Assembly: GCA_023053575.1 (NCBI GenBank)
Contig: JAKZAP010000005.1
Coordinates: forward strand, 8,122,001 to 8,186,000
DNA length: 64,000 nt
Direction of reading: 5' to 3'
Source: Branchinecta lynchi
Taxonomy: Eukaryota; Arthropoda; Branchiopoda; Anostraca; Branchinectidae
The position numbers were made by a program, and so were the translations under genes. Of the stretch, positions 33,326 through 44,600 are shown piece after piece (the stretch's first letter is position 1; each line of letters starts with the position of its first letter). The notes beneath the pieces were generated by a model. That model saw only the letters and a program-made list of their open reading frames with translations. It did not search any database and was not told the origin of the DNA.

Positions 33326-33355
33326 CCAGAAGTAATCACAGAAATCAACAGCCAT
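33326..33355 (-). CDS. FCHO: FCHO coding exon 1 (start codon)
   Basis: Encodes residues 1-10, MAVDFCDYFW, followed by a GTAAGT donor. In the family a short N-terminal leader ending in FW directly precedes the GEKN block, which begins exon 2, so this 30-nt exon fits exactly (phase 0). The ATG has a good context (AAGAATGG). An in-frame TAG lies three codons upstream, so no longer frame is possible within this exon. A pyrimidine-rich stretch ending in CAG at about 33365 suggests a 5' UTR intron acceptor, so the exon is probably 33326-33364 with an upstream non-coding exon that I could not locate. Confidence 0.88.
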
Positions 33356-33364
33356 TCTTAGCTA

Positions 33365-34550
33365 CTGCAAGAAGAAGAATCAATTCTTGTAAGGCTAACA
33401 AGAAGAAGTATCAGTTGCTGCCCATCACCAATCTTGCCCAAATCCTGAAAATAGATAAATACATGATCACTTGGTTATAAGTTTTTAAAAATAGTCTTCT
33501 GGCAATTTCAAAATCGAATATTTGTGGTCCAAGCTAAAACGTTGTGGAGGCCCTGGTCTTCGAAAAATCCAATTTTTAAGGACTGTTTCCTGGGTCATCC
33601 TAAATCCAACTCAAAAGGATTGTGAATCTCTGTTTTGTGAGGCTAGCCGTTTGCGGTTTTTAAATGTCATTTTTTAATCCCTTTTGCACTGTCAAATACA
33701 TTCAAATCATCAATATCCCAATACATCAAGGGTATATTTCTGTGAGGCAATCCGTTTGTATCTATTATCATTTTTTATCCCTTTTGCACTCTTAAATACA
33801 TTCAAATCATCAATATTCCAATAAATCAGGGGTATATTTCTTCGAAAGCAATGAAGAATATGATGAGACTGAAACCTGGAAAATATTTATGCATATTCTT
33901 CGTCACATGCATATTAAGGCGACACAGCCTTGTCGCTAGCAAACGCAAGATAACGGTTGCAACAGTTGTAAATTACTTCCATGACTGTTTGAAGTATCCC
34001 AACAGAAGTCATACTTAACATATATAAACAACATCTGAAAGTCTGATGTCATACATCATGCATGCATGACATTACTCTTTATGTCAAATAGGAAGCGAAA
34101 ACACTGTTTCTGTTTTTTAACTGAAAAACTTAATTTTCCAGCTTGAGCCTGATGAGGATCCTTGCCAAGAAGGCTAAAATATAGCTCTAATCAAATCAAG
34201 ATGACATAATCGTTTTGCACTGTCAAATATGTTTAAGAGGCAAGAAACAAAACCAAGGTGAGCGAAAGTTTAGAGAGGTTTTCAAAGAGGCATACCTTTA
34301 GTGGGGGTTTAGAATCAATCTAGTACAGTAAGCATTATTTTGACAGCTACTACGCAAACCCCCTGCTAGCATGCCTACATTTAAGCATGGTTATCAAAGA
34401 AGAGCTTAGTGTACTAGGCTGGTTAAGATGCCCCAGCATTTGGGATTTCCTTACCACTTCTCAACTTTTGAGCATGGTTATACTAGCCGAATAAATTATT
34501 GGTGATTTCGAGTTCAGAAAACAACAAATCACAACTCATTTAACTTATGG
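33365..34550. other. Region upstream of FCHO coding exon 1
   Basis: Likely holds a 5' UTR intron of FCHO. Bases about 33640-33843 contain a direct duplication of roughly 110 bases (ATCCCTTTTGCACT..AAATACATTCAAATCATCAATAT). Bases 34143-34240 are a single diverged arm of foldback family C (CCTGATGAGGATCCTTGCCAAGAAGG). No promoter identified with confidence. Confidence 0.5.
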
Positions 34551-36800
34551 TGATAAGTGAGTCAGGTCAGGGTTTGCATACCCAGCATTTGGCTTTACTA
34601 TAGCTATAGGGTAACCAGTATTTGGCACAATGGGCCTACTATAGGGCTATTCCAAACTGCCGGTATACACAATATTTGGCACAGCCTATTAAAAAAAAAA
34701 TCAAGATCAGGATTTATGGTAAGTTTGTGGTAGACCGAGTTGGTTCTGGATTGACAGTATATTTTTTTCTTCTAACTCTTTCAAGAGCAAACAAAGCGAA
34801 GGACATAAGGTGAGCAATACAAAATTAAAAGAGGAGCTGAAACAAAAACACTTCTAGTTCTCCTTCATTTAGGCTTCACTCTAGCAGCATCTATGTCAGT
34901 CGCATGTCAGTAATGAGAAGTAATGTGGCCATAACTAGAGGCGTACACTTGCTGTTACCCGGAGACTCAGCTGAGTTAAAGGTAAAAAGGAGAATAGAGA
35001 GGGCAATTCCTGAGAAATTCCCATATGGGAAACAATGAGAATAGATAGATGAAAATTTGTTACAACAAAATATATTTAGGAAGTGAAATTAGTCCCAGTC
35101 CACTACAAACCCCTGTCTCTGAATACCCAGTCATACACACAAATCCTCAATTTCAGGGCATGGTGCCCAGACGCCTGGGCATGCCCCAACAGATTTTTAT
35201 GAGGGTACCATGCAGTATACCACAAACCCCTGATTTTGGGAAAGACCATGTCGAACGCTGAGTATATCCAGCAGTTGGTATACCCTATGCCTAACGCTGG
35301 ATACACTAAATATTCTTTGAGCCCAAGCTGACTTTGAAACATTTATTCAAACAATGTTTGCAACGGATACGTCAGCTATGATTTTTCATCAGCGATATTT
35401 CGGCCCTTCTTGGCAAGGGTCCTCGTCAGGCTGTCAATCTTCTGGTTCAACTTCGGGGAAGGAAACAAACCTGCTGGATACACTATGCCAAATGCTGGAT
35501 ACTGGAACCCAATAGAATATTGATGATGAGTGAAGCTCAGAAATCAACCAATCAGAATTCACTTATAGTGAGGTAGGTCAGAATTAGGGTGCTAACATCT
35601 ATCCAGCGTTTGTCATAGGGTATCCAGCATTAGGCATAGGCTATGCAAAATGCTAGATATATCCAGCGTTTGGCATAGGGTATCCAAAAATCAGGGGTTT
35701 GTGGTTGACTGGTGCCATGCCTTTCCTGCAGGGCATGGTACCTCAACATAATAGTACCATGCCGTACACTGCCCGTACGTTGAGGCATGCCCAGACGTTA
35801 GGACAACATGCCCAAAAATTATGATTGGTGTATGACAGTGAATAGCCTATGCAAAATGCTGGATATAGGCATAGCCTATACAAATTACAGAAACAAACTA
35901 AAAACGTTTTCCAAAGCTGTAAGAACTGACAAAGGGAGATGACCAGTTGACTCATCACCCAGAGACCTGCCAGAGACTAATGAGAATATTGGGAGTGAGT
36001 CCCAGGCCCAGGAGAGTACCTGCCCTGGCCACTGGGCTGGTTCTAAGACATGCAAAAGCATGGGGACTAAAGCAAACATCAAGTGGGCTAACTGCGTTAG
36101 ATGTTAGATAAAAAAAAACACTGTGGCCTGTGGGAGCGAGTCCCAGCCCAGACTAGTCCCAGGGGAATGGAGAGAATAGAGAGATTGCACAGTACCCGAT
36201 GGAAACGGACGGGATCGTAACGAAAAAATTTAACATTAGGAAGTATAGGACTTTCAACTTTGAAATTAAGTTATCGGCGTTTTATCATCCTTCTGAGCCA
36301 GGAACTTGCTGGAAATGTTAATTGGGCTATTCCCTAACCATACATTTCTGATTTTGCAGAGTTTCCATAGAAGTAAGAGTTTTACTATAATTATATTTTG
36401 CAAAAATATAATTATACGGTTAAGGAATAGCCCAATTAACATTTCTAGCAAGTCCCTGACTCAGAATGATGATAAGACCAGTCAACCACAAACCCCTGAT
36501 TTTTGGATACCCTATGCCAAACGCCGGATATGTCTAGGCTTAGGCATAACCTATGCCTAACGCTGGATACACTGTGCCAGGTGTTGGATACTGTACGGTA
36601 AGCCAGTAAAATATTGATGATTTGAGTGAAGCTAAAAAATCAACCAATCAGAACTTCTTTCTATTGAGGTAGGTCAGGGTTAGGTTACCAACAGGTATTC
36701 AGGATTTGGCATAGGGTACCAAGCGTTAGGCATAGGCTATGCCAAATGCTAGATATACCCAGCGTTTGGCATAGGGTAAGATGCCGATAACTTAATTTCA
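34551..36800. repeat. Palindromic GGCATAGG..CCTATGCC repeat tract
   Basis: Many scattered copies, in both orientations, of GGCATAGGGTATCCAGC and GCCAAATGCTGGATA motifs, often arranged as local palindromes (for example GCATTTGGCATAGG / CCTATGCCAAATGC). Interspersed are a foldback C single arm (35307-35470) and a long inverted-repeat element (36176-36914). Short frames here have no credible product. Confidence 0.7.
35307..35470 (-). repeat. Foldback family C, single arm
   Basis: AATATTCTTTGAGCCCAAGC..GGTTCAACTTCGGGGAAGG matches the left arm of the C elements at 62262 and 27238. The second arm is missing; palindrome-tract sequence follows directly. Confidence 0.8.
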
Positions 36801-36914
36801 AAGTTAATTTCAGATTCCTATACCTCCCAATGGTAAATTTTTTTGTTATGATCCCGTGATGATGGAGTAAGTAGCAATATCGGTTTTCATCGGTTAGGGT
36901 GCAATCTCTCTATA
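36176..36914. repeat. Long inverted-repeat element with inner hairpin
   Basis: Outer arms about 36176-36285 and 36780-36914 are inverse to each other (AGAGATTGCAC at one end, GTGCAATCTCTC at the other; CTTTGAAATTAAGTTATCGGC versus GCCGATAACTTAATTTCAAAG). Inside, 36283-36475 forms a second inverted repeat (AACTTGCTGGAAATGTTAATTGGGCTATTCC and its inverse). No coding. Foldback-type element. Confidence 0.75.
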
Positions 36915-37284
36915 TGCCTCAGGACTAAGTGTGGACCCTGGTGTGAACTAGGATACAGCAAAGTTTCTCTTTGCCTTAGACTTGGTTGGGGAGTGACTTT
37001 GCCGTGTAATCAGACTCTGTTACTGAGTTAGGCTGTTTTGGCCAGGAGGCAGGATGCTGCCAGGAAGAGCCAGCCCTCTCAAAGTAAAAATTACCAGTTT
37101 AGGATATCATCTGAGGCTTGAGGGACACTGAGATAAGAACACTGACAAAATGAACATCAAATTCATACATGAACACTTCTGTTAGCCTTATCCAAATTTA
37201 ATCCTGTTTTGCAAATTTTGGTGGGCGTCAGCTCGGCTAAAGACGTACGCTATTTATTGTCGGGGTGAATGAGTAGACTGCCGA

Positions 37285-38635
37285 AAAAGAATGCTGCCAT
37301 CTATCGAAGTAAGTGGGAAACTGAGAATTCCCCGAAACGTCAATGGATCGAATTAGGAGTCAGGAGGGGATTTGACTTCGTAAAACGTGTCTGTCCGTCG
37401 GTTAAATAACACGATAACTCTCGAAATAGCTGAGTAATTTTTTTCAATCTTGTTGATAACTCAAAGTACAAATTTAGTTCGTAGATGGGCTCTGTAACCC
37501 TATGTCAGCCCAGGGGCGGGCTCAAGATCTAAATCGTTACGGAAAATGCCATTGTAGTAATAAAATAATAAACAAATAAGTAACAGGAATTAGACGATGT
37601 GGTTCATATTGCATTTCGCTGGAGAGAAGACAAGCCTCGGTACCAGCTTCTGACCTACTTAAGACAAACTAAAGTGAGCGCCGCAGGGGAAATTTTTTCA
37701 GTCCGAGCAAAACTCAACAACTTCTTTACAACTTTTGCCTTTTAATGTAGCTTTGACCCCAAATCTCAACCTTAAAACCGCAGATAAGTGATGAACGCTT
37801 CAACTAAATAGAAATAGGGCAGGACTACAAAAGAGCCGCAAGCAAAATTAGTTGAATCGGCCTTTATTCGGCAGTATTCGACTACTTACCACATAAACGT
37901 CTGTAAGTTGTCACCTTATCGAAGCTTTTAAAACGGTATGTTCTAAAAAGAATCATCACATGATCAAAAGCTATTGTTCAGAGTTGTAAAAACAACAACA
38001 AAAGAATATCGGAAGCAGGGACTAAATTGACTTTGCAGTCAGTTGAACTCTATCCTTTCCAATCGTCGACATCGTGACTCGTGCAAACTTAGAACATTAT
38101 CTTATATAATTTAGTTGAAAGCTATCCGTAACTTTTCAGGATTAAAATACCATAGATGACACTATAATGATTACGAAACTACTTCATTGTTTTACATTAT
38201 CGTTTGTACCCGTTGCGTAAACAGTTAATCTTAGGTTACAGCGATAGACCACCGATACTAACTTTCTTACCGTCAGATTTATAGAAATCGAATACAATGT
38301 GCACCAATTTGCAAAGGTTCTAGCCCCTCCTGAACCGATTCCCGATTTCCGTCGAAAAAAAAAACTCTACCTGTCTTAGTTCAAAAGTTGACCTTTTTTG
38401 CCGTGGGCCAACTTTCTAACGTCACCACTTAGAAAGGAGCAAAGGATAAGCTTTGTTTCTTTAGCAATGAGATAACTTTTAAAGTTTAAGAGGCACATCT
38501 GATCCCATTTCTCTACCGCAAATCCAAGTGCAAAAAAACGAATTATAAACTCAGCTGAAATCGCGAACAGAAGTGGATAGGAACAATAGATGGCAGCACT
38601 TTCGGACCCGTGGGAAAAAGCCACTTTTTGGGATC
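37285..38635 (+). repeat. Composite repeat K, left copy, with short inverted ends
   Basis: Starts near CCGAAAAAGAATGCTGCCATCTAT and ends near ATAGATGGCAGCACTTTCGG, approximate inverted termini. The first 520 bases (37383-37905) recur inverted at 40692-41206. The rest (37920-38345) is the monomer that recurs at 41.6-45.4 kb. The closing part (38346-38635) recurs at 45866-46140. Frames are closed or short, so I call it non-coding. Confidence 0.7.
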
Positions 38636-39812
38636 CCAAAACGTAAGTGGAGGGATACCTATGACATCGCAAAAGTTGTCCGTCTGTCCGTCCGTCCGTC
38701 TGTAAGCACGATAACTCTCGAAGGGAATGAGATATTTTGATGAAACTTGGTGTGAGGATTCGTTGGGTCGTCGGACCAGTCAAGTTCGTAGATGGGCTTT
38801 GTAGCCCTATATTTAGGGGTGGGGGAGGGGGTTCAAATTAAGAGGCAAACAAAATATTCTGAAACAGCTAATGTGATAGTCCATTATAGGGCAGGAAGAC
38901 ATGCTTAACACTTGTGTGAAAACAATTTTCTACCCGGACATGTAGTTCGCCCGGAATCCGGCGAAAACCGGAAAGTTGGTTAATAGTAAAAGTTTAATTT
39001 GAAGTTGATTAAATGTGTGATTTATGGGTAAAAATAAAGAAATGCCGAACATGATGGTGAAAATCATTTTCTCGCCGGACAACTAGTTCTCCCGGAATCC
39101 GGCCAAACCCGGAAAATTTGTTAAAATTAAAAGTTTTATATCAAGTTGATTAGATATTCGATTTAGGGCAAGAAGACATGCTGAACATTTGTGTGAAAAC
39201 AATTTTCTACCCGGACATGTAGTTCGCCCGGAATCCGGCGAAAACCGGAAAGTTGGTTAATAGTAAAAGTTTAATTTGAAGTCGATTAAATGTGTGATTT
39301 ATGGGTAAAAATAAAGAAATGCCGAACATGATGGTGAAAATCATTTTCTCGCCGGACAACTAGTTCTCCCGGAATCCGGCCAAACCCGGAAAATTTGTTA
39401 AAAGCAAAAGTTCGATTAGATGACAGATTAAGGGGTAAGAAGAGAGGCTAAGTCGGTATATGACAATGGTGTTTTACCCGGACATATAATTATTCCGGAA
39501 TCCGGTTGTAACCGGATTTTTTTTTTAAGTCAAACTTTTATTCAAAGTTCATTAGATGTTCTTTATAGGGATAAGGAGATACACTGGTTTTGTTTCTGTA
39601 TTTTTTTTTTGCTGGACTAGTAGTTCGCTCGGAAATCGGCAGGAAGTCTCGGTCAGTATCGTCAAAATAGATATGGCTTATAGAAGTATATCTGAACTTG
39701 GTTTTCTCTGATGATTAGCCTGTCCAAGACTGGATCTGGGGAAGACAAGACTCGATTGTCTGAATCAAATATTAGATTTGTGCGGTCCCATCGACACCTT
39801 TGGTCTTGTTTT
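38630..39812 (+). repeat. GGATCCCA family (A), copy 6, with internal tandem duplication
   Basis: Most complete copy: TTTTTGGGATCCCAAAACGTAAG at one end and CACCTTTGGTCTTGTTTTC at the other. A 277-bp block is tandemly duplicated (TTGTGTGAAAACAATTTTCT at about 38911 and 39188), each block made of two roughly 138-base units with CCGGAATCCGG. An extra copy of the end (about 39845-39958) follows immediately. Confidence 0.85.
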
Positions 39813-39956
39813 CAGCAACTGTACTTCTTCTGTTTCTAAATCATGATAGTAAAAGTGGTCAAGCAGTCCGGCAAAGGCCAGATATCTACAGAACCCGTTT
39901 GTCTGGATAAAATATTAAATTTTTGGGATCCCATCGAAAGCTTTGGTCTTGTTTTT

Positions 39957-39990
39957 TTAAGGAAGGAAGGAAGTAATTTATTTCTTCAAC
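39957..39990 (-). repeat. LINE 3' tail remnant (AAGG repeat)
   Basis: AAGGAAGGAAGGAAGTAATTTATTTC reads on the minus strand as GAAATAAATTACTTCCTTCC, the ATAAATTA plus microsatellite pattern. Confidence 0.5.
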
Positions 39991-40055
39991 ATTTCTACAA
40001 CATACTGAACATATTCTTAAAACCAATAGCCCGTCTCAGCCTGTCCCTATCCCGT

Positions 40056-40325
40056 TTTTGTATCTGTAGATTGTTCTATTTATTACTAAAAGAAGATATG
40101 TTGGCCGGGTAACTGCCGCATATATTCAACACCGTAGGCTCTGGTTCGAGGACAAGCAAAAACCATCCTTTTTGGCCCCAGGCAAGAGTTCTACTGAGCT
40201 TTCCAAAATGTAATGTCGTATTCATCAATCTGGCCTAAGGTCCACACTTTCAGTAAAAACGGCACAGGTTAGACCCTTACCAGTTACCAGGAATAAAATG
40301 AAATCGGCGGCATAGGAAAAAAAAA
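40056..40325 (+). repeat. Segmental duplicate, copy 1 of 2
   Basis: Nearly the same as 46145-46590: TGTAGATT.TTCTATTTAT, GATATGTTGGC..GGGTAACTGCCGCATATATT, GTAGGCTCTGG, AAAACCATCCTT and CAGTTACCAGGAATAAAATGAAATCGG. The second copy has about 165 extra bases inside. No protein reading is conserved. Confidence 0.75.
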
Positions 40326-40691
40326 CAAGGACAAAACCTTAGTGTTGCTCTCGCAACACAATTCAACGTGGAAACACTACCACGTACCAACTTTTGGGAA
40401 AATATCCCACTCCATTTGCGAGTTATCGGGGCAAGGACAGATATGTGATATTGTAGGCAGTAGTAAAATGTTTCGCAAAATTTTACCTGTGCCGTCTCTC
40501 GTAGTTGCTTACTGGTTGAATGGCCCGTAATTTAGGTGAGGTGTTAGGCCTAAGATTTCAGCCACCTTAAAAGCTAAAAATGCCAGAACACGGTCGGATT
40601 ACAAAAAAATCGCCTGTGGCGCTGAGTTTAAATTTGTCTTCGGTGCATACGGTAAAAGCTGCTGCTTGGGATCTGAGCCACTTTAAAAGCA

Positions 40692-41206
40692 AGAGTTTAT
40701 GTGGTAAGTAGTCGAATACTGCCGAATAAAGGCCGATTCAACTAATTTTGCTTGCGGCTCTTTTGTAGTCCTGCCCTATTTCTATTTTGTTGAAGCGTGC
40801 ATCACTTATCTGCGGTTTTAAGGTTGAGATTTGGGGTCAAAGCTACATTAAAAGGCAGAAGTTGTAAAGAAGTTGTTGAGTTTTGCTCGAACTGAAAAAA
40901 TTTCCCCTGCGGCGCTCACTTTAGTTTGTCTTAAGTAGGTCAGAAGCTGGTACCGAGGCTTGTCTTCTCTCCAGCGAAATGCAATATGAACCACATCGTC
41001 TAATTCCTGTTACTTATTTGTTTATTATTTTATTACTACAATGGCATTTTCCGTAACGATTTAGATCTTGAGCCCGCCCCTGGGCTGACATAGGGTTACA
41101 GAGCCCATCTACGAACTAAATTTGTACTTTGAGTCTATCAACAAGATTGAAAAAAAATTGCTCAGCTATTTCGAGAGTTATCGTGTTATTTAACATACGG
41201 ACAGGG
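40692..41206 (-). repeat. Right arm of a 515-bp inverted repeat (with 37383-37905)
   Basis: Reverse complement of 37383-37905 with few differences over about 515 bases: TCGAATACTGCCGAATAAAGG, CTGCGGTTTTAAGGTTGAG, GACCTACTTAAGAC inverse and TAGATCTTGAGCCCGCCCC. High identity implies recent duplication or gene conversion. Confidence 0.85.
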
Positions 41207-41600
41207 GCAAGGGCCTGTTAGGCTACCAGCTAGCTTTGGGAACAATAAGGAGGGGGTTTGAGATAACAAAGAAGGGGGCTCCTGTCGACAATAAGTCCCT
41301 GTATCTTTATCTAAGCCCCCCAGGTCGGTTTGATGGCCGAAAGTTGCGTAGTAAACTTCTTACAGTGGCGGACTGGTTGGAACACAAACAGAAATCCAAT
41401 ACGAATTTTTCTCGGAGCCAAGTAGTCGGCAACGCGGGATTTCCTATACGAACTATTTTACAGGGGCGGACTAGTTGGAACACAAACAGAACTAGACCTA
41501 CGTTGCCCGGGCAACGTGAAGTGTTGCGGCAACCTTTGTCCGGCTTCGCCGAATAAAGTGTTGCGAGAGCAACACTTTGGTTTTGTTTCTTCACTGTCGG
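41207..41600. other. Spacer with short tandem and hairpin
   Basis: GGCGGACT.GTTGGAACACAAACAGAA occurs at about 41366 and 41464. AAAGTGTTGCGAGAGCAACACTTT (about 41557-41580) is a hairpin with a 4-base loop; a related hairpin AGTGTTGCTCTCGCAACAC lies at about 40341. Overlapping plus/minus frames here are not recognisable. Confidence 0.4.
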
Positions 41601-44600
41601 TAAAGTGCTGAAATTATCAACTTATCGAAGCTTTTAAAATGGTATGTTCTAAAAAGAATAATCACATGATCAAAAGCTGTTCTTTAGCGTTGTAAAACCA
41701 ACAACAAAACAATATTGGAAGAAGGGACCAAATTGACTTTGCGGTCAGTTGAACTTTATCCTTTTCAATCGTAGATATCGTGACGGATGAAAACTTGGAA
41801 CAATATCTTATATAATCTAGTTGATATTTTAAAGCTATCCGTAACTTTTTAGGATTAAAATACCATAGATGACACTATTAATTAGTACAAAACTACCTTG
41901 TTGTTTTACATTACCGTATCGTTTGTACCCGTTGCGTTAACAGTTAATCCTACGTTATAGCGATAGACCATCGATACAAACTTTCTTACCGTCATATTTA
42001 CAGAAATCGAATACAATGTGCACCAATTTTCAAAAATTTCCAGCCCCTCGTGAACCGATTCTTACTTACAAGTCCCTCTCCCGTGATTGACATCAAATTC
42101 ACCGGAAACAAATAATGGAAACACCCGCTAGCAAAAGTTGCAAACCCCTCATCGCTGAAGATGATTATAGCATAAGCTTTTTAAACGGGATGTTCTAAAA
42201 AAAATAATCATATGGTAAAAATGTAGTCTTCAGCGTTGTAAAAACAACAACAAAATAATATAGGAAGAAGGGACTAAATTAACTTTGCAGTCAGTTGAAC
42301 TTTATCCTTTTCAATCGTAGACATCGTGACGGATGAAAACTTGGAACAATATCTTATATAATCTAGTTGGTATTAGAAAGCTATCCGTAACTTTTCAGGA
42401 TTAAAATACCATAGATGACACTATTAATTATTATGAAACTACCTCATTGCTTTACATTTTCGTTTGTATCCGTTGTGTAAACAGTTAATCCTAGGCTGCA
42501 TTGATAGACCATCGACACAAACTTTCTTACCGTCAGATTTATAGAAATCGAATACAATGTGCACCCATTTGCAAAAATTCCTAGCCCCTCGTGAACCGAT
42601 TCCTACTTACAAGTCCCTCTCCCGTGATATACATTAAGTTAACCGAAAACAAATAATGGGTACACCAGCTAGCAAAAGTTGCAAACCCATCATCGCAGAA
42701 GATGTTTGTAGCATAACAGCCGATTATTACTTACAAGTCCCTTGCATCTCTTACAATTGGGAACCAAATTGTTCTTACCACCAAATGACAGGTACGCCAA
42801 CTAGCTAAAGCTGCAAACCCCTCTTTGCCGAAGATGATTATGACCAACAAAACAATATCGGAAGAAGGGAATAAATTTACTCGGCGGTCAGTTGAACTTT
42901 ATCCTTTTCAATCGTAGACATCGTGACGGATGAAAACTTGGAACAATATCTTATATAATCTAGTTGGTATTATAAAGCTATCCGTAACGTTTCAGGATTA
43001 AAATACCATAGACAACACTATTAATTATTACAAAACTACCTTATTGTTTTACATTACCGTATCGTTTGTACGCGTTGCGTAAACAGTTAATCCTAGGTCA
43101 TAGTGATAGACCATGGATACAAACTTTCTTACCGTCATATTTACAGAAATCGAATACAAGGTACACCAATTTTCAAAAATTTCTAGCCCCTCGTGAACCG
43201 ATTCTTACTTACAAGTCCTTCTCCCGTGATTGACATCAAATTCACCTCATCGCTGAAAATGATTATAGCATTAAAGCCGATTATTACTTACAAGTCCCAT
43301 GCATGTCTTACAATTGGGAGCAAAATTGTTCTTACCATCGAATACACCTGAAACAAATAACAGATATACCAACTAGCAAAAGCTGCCAACTCCTCATTGT
43401 CGAAGATGATTATGAGCTAACAGTCGACTGTTGCTTACAGTCGACTGTTGCTTACAAGTCCCTTACATGTCTGACAGCTGGTATCGCCTATTTTTTGGTT
43501 TCAGTGTGTACGTTACTCCTGAAGTTGTCAACCCCTTGAAACTTTCAAACGGGTTTATCTCATGAAGGATTTTTGTTCAAAAAAAATGGATGACATATAC
43601 TTAGATCAGCTCATCAAGTGCTATCGATTGCCCTAACCACAACAAAAGGATATCGTAAATAGGGACTAAATTGACTTTGCCGTCAGTTGAACTTTATCCT
43701 TTTCAATCGTAGACATCGTGACGGATGAAAACTTGGAACAATATCCTATATAATCTAGTTGGTATTATAAAGCTATCCGTAACTTTTCAGGATTAAAATA
43801 CCATAGATGACACTATTAATTATTACGAAACTACCTTGTTTAACATTATCATTTGTACCCGTTGCGTAAACAGTAAATCCTAGGTTACAGCGATATAACA
43901 TGGGTACACCGGCTAGCAAAAGTTGTAAACCCTTCATCGCTGAAGACTTTTGTAGCATAAGAGCAGATTATTACTTACAAGTCCCTTGCATGTCTTTCAA
44001 TTGGGAACCAAATTGTTCTTACCACCAAATGACAGGTACGCCAACTAGCGAAAGCTGCAAACCCCTCATTGCCGAAGATGATTATGAGCTAACAGTCGAC
44101 TGTCGCGTACAAATCCCCTACATGTCTCAGAACTGGTATCGCCTATTTTTGGTTTCAGTGTGTACCTTACTACTGAAGTTGTCAACCCCTTGCAACTTTC
44201 GAACTGGCGTATCTCATGAAGGAGTTTTTGTACCAAAAAATGGATGACATATACTTTGATCAGCTCATCAGCGGCTATCGATTGCCGTCGTGAAAAAAAT
44301 TCTACCTATCTTATATAATCTTGTTGGTATTATAAAGCTATCCGTAACTTTTCAGGATTAAAATACCGTAGATGACACTATTAACTATTACGAAACTACC
44401 TCATTGTTCTACCTTATCGTTTGTACCCGTTGCGTAAAAAGTTAATCCTAGGTTACAGCGATAGACCATCGATACAAACTTTCTACCGTCAGGTTTATAG
44501 AAATCGAATACAGTGTGCACCAATTTACAAAAGTTCTAGCCCCTCGTGAACCGATTCTTACTTACAAGTCTCTCTCCCGCGCTAGACATCAAGTTCACCA

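Larger units (their letters stand above)
188..33355 (-). other. FCHO: FCHO gene span (5' part: start codon to AP-2-activating linker)
   Basis: Ten coding exons on the minus strand form one continuous reading frame of 1529 nt (about 510 codons). FCHO proteins are membrane-bending F-BAR adaptors at the plasma membrane that help start clathrin-coated pits and activate AP-2. The translated exons follow FCHO1/FCHO2 in order: N-terminal GEKNNGF block, F-BAR helices, FEEL block after the F-BAR, basic linker, VDEEGF/FYSSSD block, and the DELRATVESL block. Intron phases match at all nine junctions (0,2,0,0,1,1,2,1,0). The C-terminal mu-homology domain is absent and should lie beyond base 1. Introns run from about 1.9 to 9.1 kb and are full of repeats. 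Gene identity is recognised from memory of the family, not from a search. Confidence 0.95.

Noticed and set aside
41236..41594. 106-codon plus and 95-codon minus ORFs
   Set aside because: They overlap each other on a tandemly repeated, hairpin-containing spacer; no recognisable product.
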